Below are positions 61,643-64,000 of a stretch of DNA of 64,000 bases, one piece after another. This DNA comes from Pseudomonas antarctica (GTDB lineage Bacteria; Pseudomonadota; Gammaproteobacteria; Pseudomonadales; Pseudomonadaceae). The DNA lies in assembly GCF_900624995.1 (NCBI RefSeq), contig NZ_UYXQ01000007.1, forward strand, positions 1-64,000. The letters run 5' to 3'. Below the pieces are notes generated by a model. That model had not been told where the DNA came from, ran no database searches, and saw nothing but the letters and a program-made list of their open reading frames with translations. Positions within the stretch are counted from its first letter, which is position 1. Each line of letters starts with the position of its first letter. A program made the position numbers and the translations under genes.

Positions 61643-62335
61643 CTATTCGGCGAAAGCGGCTTCGAGATTGAGTTTTGCGGCATCACCTTCCCGTTGAAAG
61701 CCAGGCTGGTTCAACTTCACGGACCATACATAGTCGTGTTTGGGGCCCACGTTGTCGATGTGGCATTGGGCGCACTGAGCACGCGCTCGCGGCGGGGAGG
61801 ATTGTTCATAGGGTGGTGCCTGATGCCCAAAACTGAAGTAAGACCAGCCGCCCGGCTCGTCAGGATAGCGCTTGCTGTCCTTGAGCATTAGGCTGAGCCC
61901 TGTTTGCCCGTGGGAAAAAATGACCTTGCTGCTACCGAGGTTGCAAACATACGCTGGCGGACCATCGCAGCTCTTTGGGTCGATACTGGTGATGCTGAAC
62001 TCTTTGACCATCAGAGAACCTTCCGGCCATACCCCCGTTTTCATGAACGTCCGATAGGCGTTTGGCTCAACATAGACGCTATGGAATTCGGGCGTCTTGG
62101 TTACTGTGCTGTCCAGGGGGGTCACAGTGATAGATTCCCACGCCGCATAAGCGTGCACCCACGAACGGTAGCCTTTCGGAAGGGCAGCCTCACCGTTTTC
62201 GTTGAAAGCGAGCTTCACTGCCGGGAGAGGCAGTCCGACATCGCTGGATTGCTTTTCCATGGTGCCGGCCAAGGCAAACGTCCCCGCCAAGGCTGCCGCC
62301 GCCATCATCAGCCCGTAGGGCACTAATCGAACCAT
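61643..62335 (-). CDS. Cytochrome P460 family protein
   Basis: 230 residues with signal peptide (cleavage after TFALA). One haem-c site ARAQCAQCHIDN (CxxCH) near the C-terminus and the P460 segment FHSVYVEPNAYRTFMKTGVWPEGSLMVKEF, with a Lys suitable for the haem cross-link. Known P460 proteins oxidise hydroxylamine or detoxify nitric oxide; here a periplasmic redox role is inferred. Start at 62335 after AGGAGG; the frame extends to 62374. Confidence 0.8.
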   Translation of the reverse strand: MVRLVPYGLMMAAAALAGTFALAGTMEKQSSDVGLPLPAVKLAFNENGEAALPKGYRSWVHAYAAWESITVTPLDSTVTKTPEFHSVYVEPNAYRTFMKTGVWPEGSLMVKEFSITSIDPKSCDGPPAYVCNLGSSKVIFSHGQTGLSLMLKDSKRYPDEPGGWSYFSFGHQAPPYEQSSPPRARAQCAQCHIDNVGPKHDYVWSVKLNQPGFQREGDAAKLNLEAAFAE

Positions 62336-62483
62336 ACATCCTCCTAGAAACGCTGCCCGTGAGAACGTTCTCACTGCATTGTTCGCTTTCCTTCAAGGTG
62401 CAAATAATCAAAGCACTTGGCCCTGAGTTCCGTTCCCATCACCGGTCCACTTACTGTTGTAGTGAACCAGTGAGCGTTTGCGG

Positions 62484-62987
62484 TTAGAGCGCTGCGCGCT
62501 GTGTATCACTCTGTTCGGAGCGAGCCGTCAGGTGTTGCGCCGCATTCTTGAACAGCACCAACGAACCGGCCATCAACATCAGATCCTTGATCAGGAAGGA
62601 GGTGGCCCCGCCCATGGCTGGGAAGCCCCCTGCCGAAGCCTCCCAACCACCCGGAGTTGTTAGAAGCAGGCTGGCGGTTGTCAGGTAGGTCAGAAAAGAG
62701 CCAGCCGCAGCAATCAGAGCGATCCTCGGCGACCATGCCCCGATGGCCAGACCCAGACCGATAGTGCATTCAGCTACGCCCAGGGCATAACTTGCGCCCT
62801 GAGTACCAAACACTGGGTACATCCACGAAAGGAGAGGGCTGTTGCTAATCAGCGGAATTAATGCCTGGGCTTCGTAATCAAACCATTTAGTGTAGGAAAA
62901 CATAAAAAATATTAACACTAGGACCCAGCGTGTGAATTCGATTTCAAACGGTTGGCGAAGAAAGCGGGAATAAATTGATGAGAGCAT
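62484..62987 (-). CDS. DUF417 (YkgB-like, DoxX-related) membrane protein
   Basis: 167 residues, four hydrophobic segments; seen RWVLVLIFFMFSYTKWFDYEAQALIPLISNSPLLSWMYPVFG, the DUF417 N-terminal block, and GGFPAMGGATSFLIKDLMLMAGSLVLF. Family linked with reactive-chlorine and oxidative stress in Escherichia coli (RclC). About 150 bp upstream of the P460 gene on the same strand; possibly one stress unit. Confidence 0.8.
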   Translation of the reverse strand: MLSSIYSRFLRQPFEIEFTRWVLVLIFFMFSYTKWFDYEAQALIPLISNSPLLSWMYPVFGTQGASYALGVAECTIGLGLAIGAWSPRIALIAAAGSFLTYLTTASLLLTTPGGWEASAGGFPAMGGATSFLIKDLMLMAGSLVLFKNAAQHLTARSEQSDTQRAAL

Positions 62988-63624
62988 AGTCCTTCCTTAA
63001 AACAGATAAGAGTTGTTGGTGTAAAGCCTGCTAAAATCGATGTATTACAGTTCTTGTAAGTTTTTTGAGAAGCTGAGAGAGTCACACTGGCTTCCAGGCC
63101 AAATGACAACGATTGAATCACGCCGGGCCTAATGCTCTGATAGTTCTGATTAACAGCAGATCACATGTCATAGAGTTGTCATACGCAGTATGGGGACTAA
63201 TCTAGTTATGCTTTCCGCCTATATAGTGTGCTTGTGGCACTGACACTCGGGCCGACGGCCACGCTGTCCCCCAGAGTGAAAAGGTCCACAACATAGTACC
63301 CATCAAGGCGCACCAACCCACTTTATGCAGCATGCGCCCAGCCACTACAACCGCCCCCCGCCCCGAACGAAACTCACAAGCCGTCACTGCAAATAGGCCT
63401 ACCCCACACACAGGCTGCCGCTTGCATCTGCGATGGCACCTACTGCCAAAATCCTCTCACTTAATTTCCGTAAACACTCCAACCAGCCCGCTATCTCCGA
63501 CGCAAAATCTGTCAGATTTTCGGTTATAGTCTGAGCAAGAACCATGCGCTCATGCCGAATGTTACTTACCGGTAAGTAACATGTCAAGCGTAGTGGGCGC
63601 CACATAAAAAATAGGTGTTATGTC
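62988..63624. other. AT-richer divergent region before the TetR gene
   Basis: 637 bp without a supported gene. A minus-strand frame of 69 codons at 63202-63411 has one hydrophobic stretch (WCALMGTMLWTFSLWG) but no family likeness. The TetR promoter and palindrome are at the right end; the DUF417 promoter should be at the left. Confidence 0.45.
63525..63580 (+). promoter_or_regulatory. TetR-gene promoter with 20-bp palindromic operator
   Basis: GTTACTTACCGGTAAGTAAC (63561-63580) is a perfect 20-bp palindrome, 44 bp before the TetR-family start and about 30 bp after a -10-like TATAGT (63525-63530). Typical of an autorepressor operator. Confidence 0.7.
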
Positions 63625-64000
63625 ATGACTGATACTTCAACGGACCAGGTAGCGCGTGCAAAAAAAGAGGTGCGCTCAATTGCACCGAGAGAGAGAATTT
63701 TGCGTGCCGCAGTAGAGATGTTCCATAAATATGGAATTCACGCAGTCGGGGTTGAGGCGATTGCAGCAGCAGCGCACAGCAACAAAATGACTTTGTATCG
63801 ACACTTTTCCTCTAAAGAGCTGTTAATTGCAGCCACCATTCGAGAGCAGCACAAAGCGAGTGAGGCTGCATGGCAAGCATTGCAGGAGGCGCATCCGAAT
63901 GATCCGCGGGGAGAGCTCAACGGTTGGCTAGAAATGATGTACGCCTATATCCAGTCGCCAGAAGAGCTGAGCTGCAAATTCATAGATAAGGCAATAGATG
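63625..64000 (+). CDS. TetR/AcrR family regulator (cut by window end)
   Basis: First 125 codons. Seen: helix-turn-helix RERILRAAVEMFHKYGIHAVGVEAIAAAAHSNKMTLYRHFSSKELLIAATI, standard TetR, then the start of the ligand-binding domain. Likely binds the palindrome just upstream and represses itself and perhaps the DUF417-P460 genes or genes beyond the window. Confidence 0.85.
   Translation, partial: MTDTSTDQVARAKKEVRSIAPRERILRAAVEMFHKYGIHAVGVEAIAAAAHSNKMTLYRHFSSKELLIAATIREQHKASEAAWQALQEAHPNDPRGELNGWLEMMYAYIQSPEELSCKFIDKAID

Noticed and set aside
1..64000. CRISPR array
   Set aside because: No series of regularly spaced identical repeats; the recurring sequences are REP/REPIN and the att-type repeats described.

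Overview
This is a high-GC chromosomal stretch that I read as coming from the Pseudomonas fluorescens group. The main reasons are the algU-mucA-mucB-mucD cluster without mucC, the phaG, dapA-bamC-purC and sdhE/ygfX neighbourhoods, the haem-uptake genes hasI-hasS-hasR, and many REP/REPIN elements with the Pseudomonas core (GTGGGAGCGGGCTTGC type). All calls are from reading the sequence; no database search was run.

Layout. 1-345: end of a dispersed structured repeat plus a REP half. 346-4612: hasR, hasS and hasI on the minus strand with a Fur-like box upstream. 4756-13945: DUF4917 (SIR2-like), iron-dependent alcohol dehydrogenase, a CoA-transferase/HMG-CoA-lyase pair flanked by two gene ruins (a LysR cut by a REPIN and a transporter cut to 35 codons), a YdcZ-type transporter with a divergent LysR, a fosA broken by a one-base frameshift, a LysE exporter and a DUF4142 protein. 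13942-18999: small housekeeping genes, tRNA-Gly(CCC), phaG, an RsuA-type pseudouridine synthase. 19053-28982: a complete guanidine-degradation operon: sigma-54 promoter, guanidine-I (ykkC) riboswitch, ABC transporter, the two DUF1989 carboxyguanidine deiminase subunits, a urea/guanidine carboxylase that carries a whole REPIN in frame, and allophanate hydrolase. 29231-31515: lipoprotein, enoyl-CoA hydratase family protein, ung. 31580-39251: tricarboxylate uptake (opdH, tctCBA, abrB) with the divergent tctDE two-component system and Hfq/Crc-type A-rich motifs before opdH and tctC. 39252-50731: HDOD protein, ygfZ, sdhE, ygfX, nadB, algU-mucA-mucB, mucD, BepA-like protease, TusA-like protein, PerM. 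50735-55745: bcp, gcvR, dapA, bamC, a metallo-beta-lactamase-fold protein, purC, tRNA-Ser(CGA).

The most interesting part is 55729-58377. A 25-bp exact direct repeat, formed by the 3' end of tRNA-Ser(CGA) plus 8 bp, brackets a 2.6-kb low-GC insert that holds only two overlapping genes: an ABC-type AAA ATPase and an HNH nuclease. I read these as a Septu-like (PtuA/PtuB) phage-defence pair. There is no integrase. Close inside each end lies a pair of identical 9-mers repeated with a 13-bp period, as expected for integrase arm sites. Just outside the right end sit a different repeat pair and a beheaded SEC-C gene, which suggest that several elements have used this site.

58856-64000 holds a YeeE/YedE-type transporter, glutathione reductase, a small orphan, a cytochrome P460, a DUF417 membrane protein and the start of a TetR regulator with a perfect 20-bp palindrome upstream.
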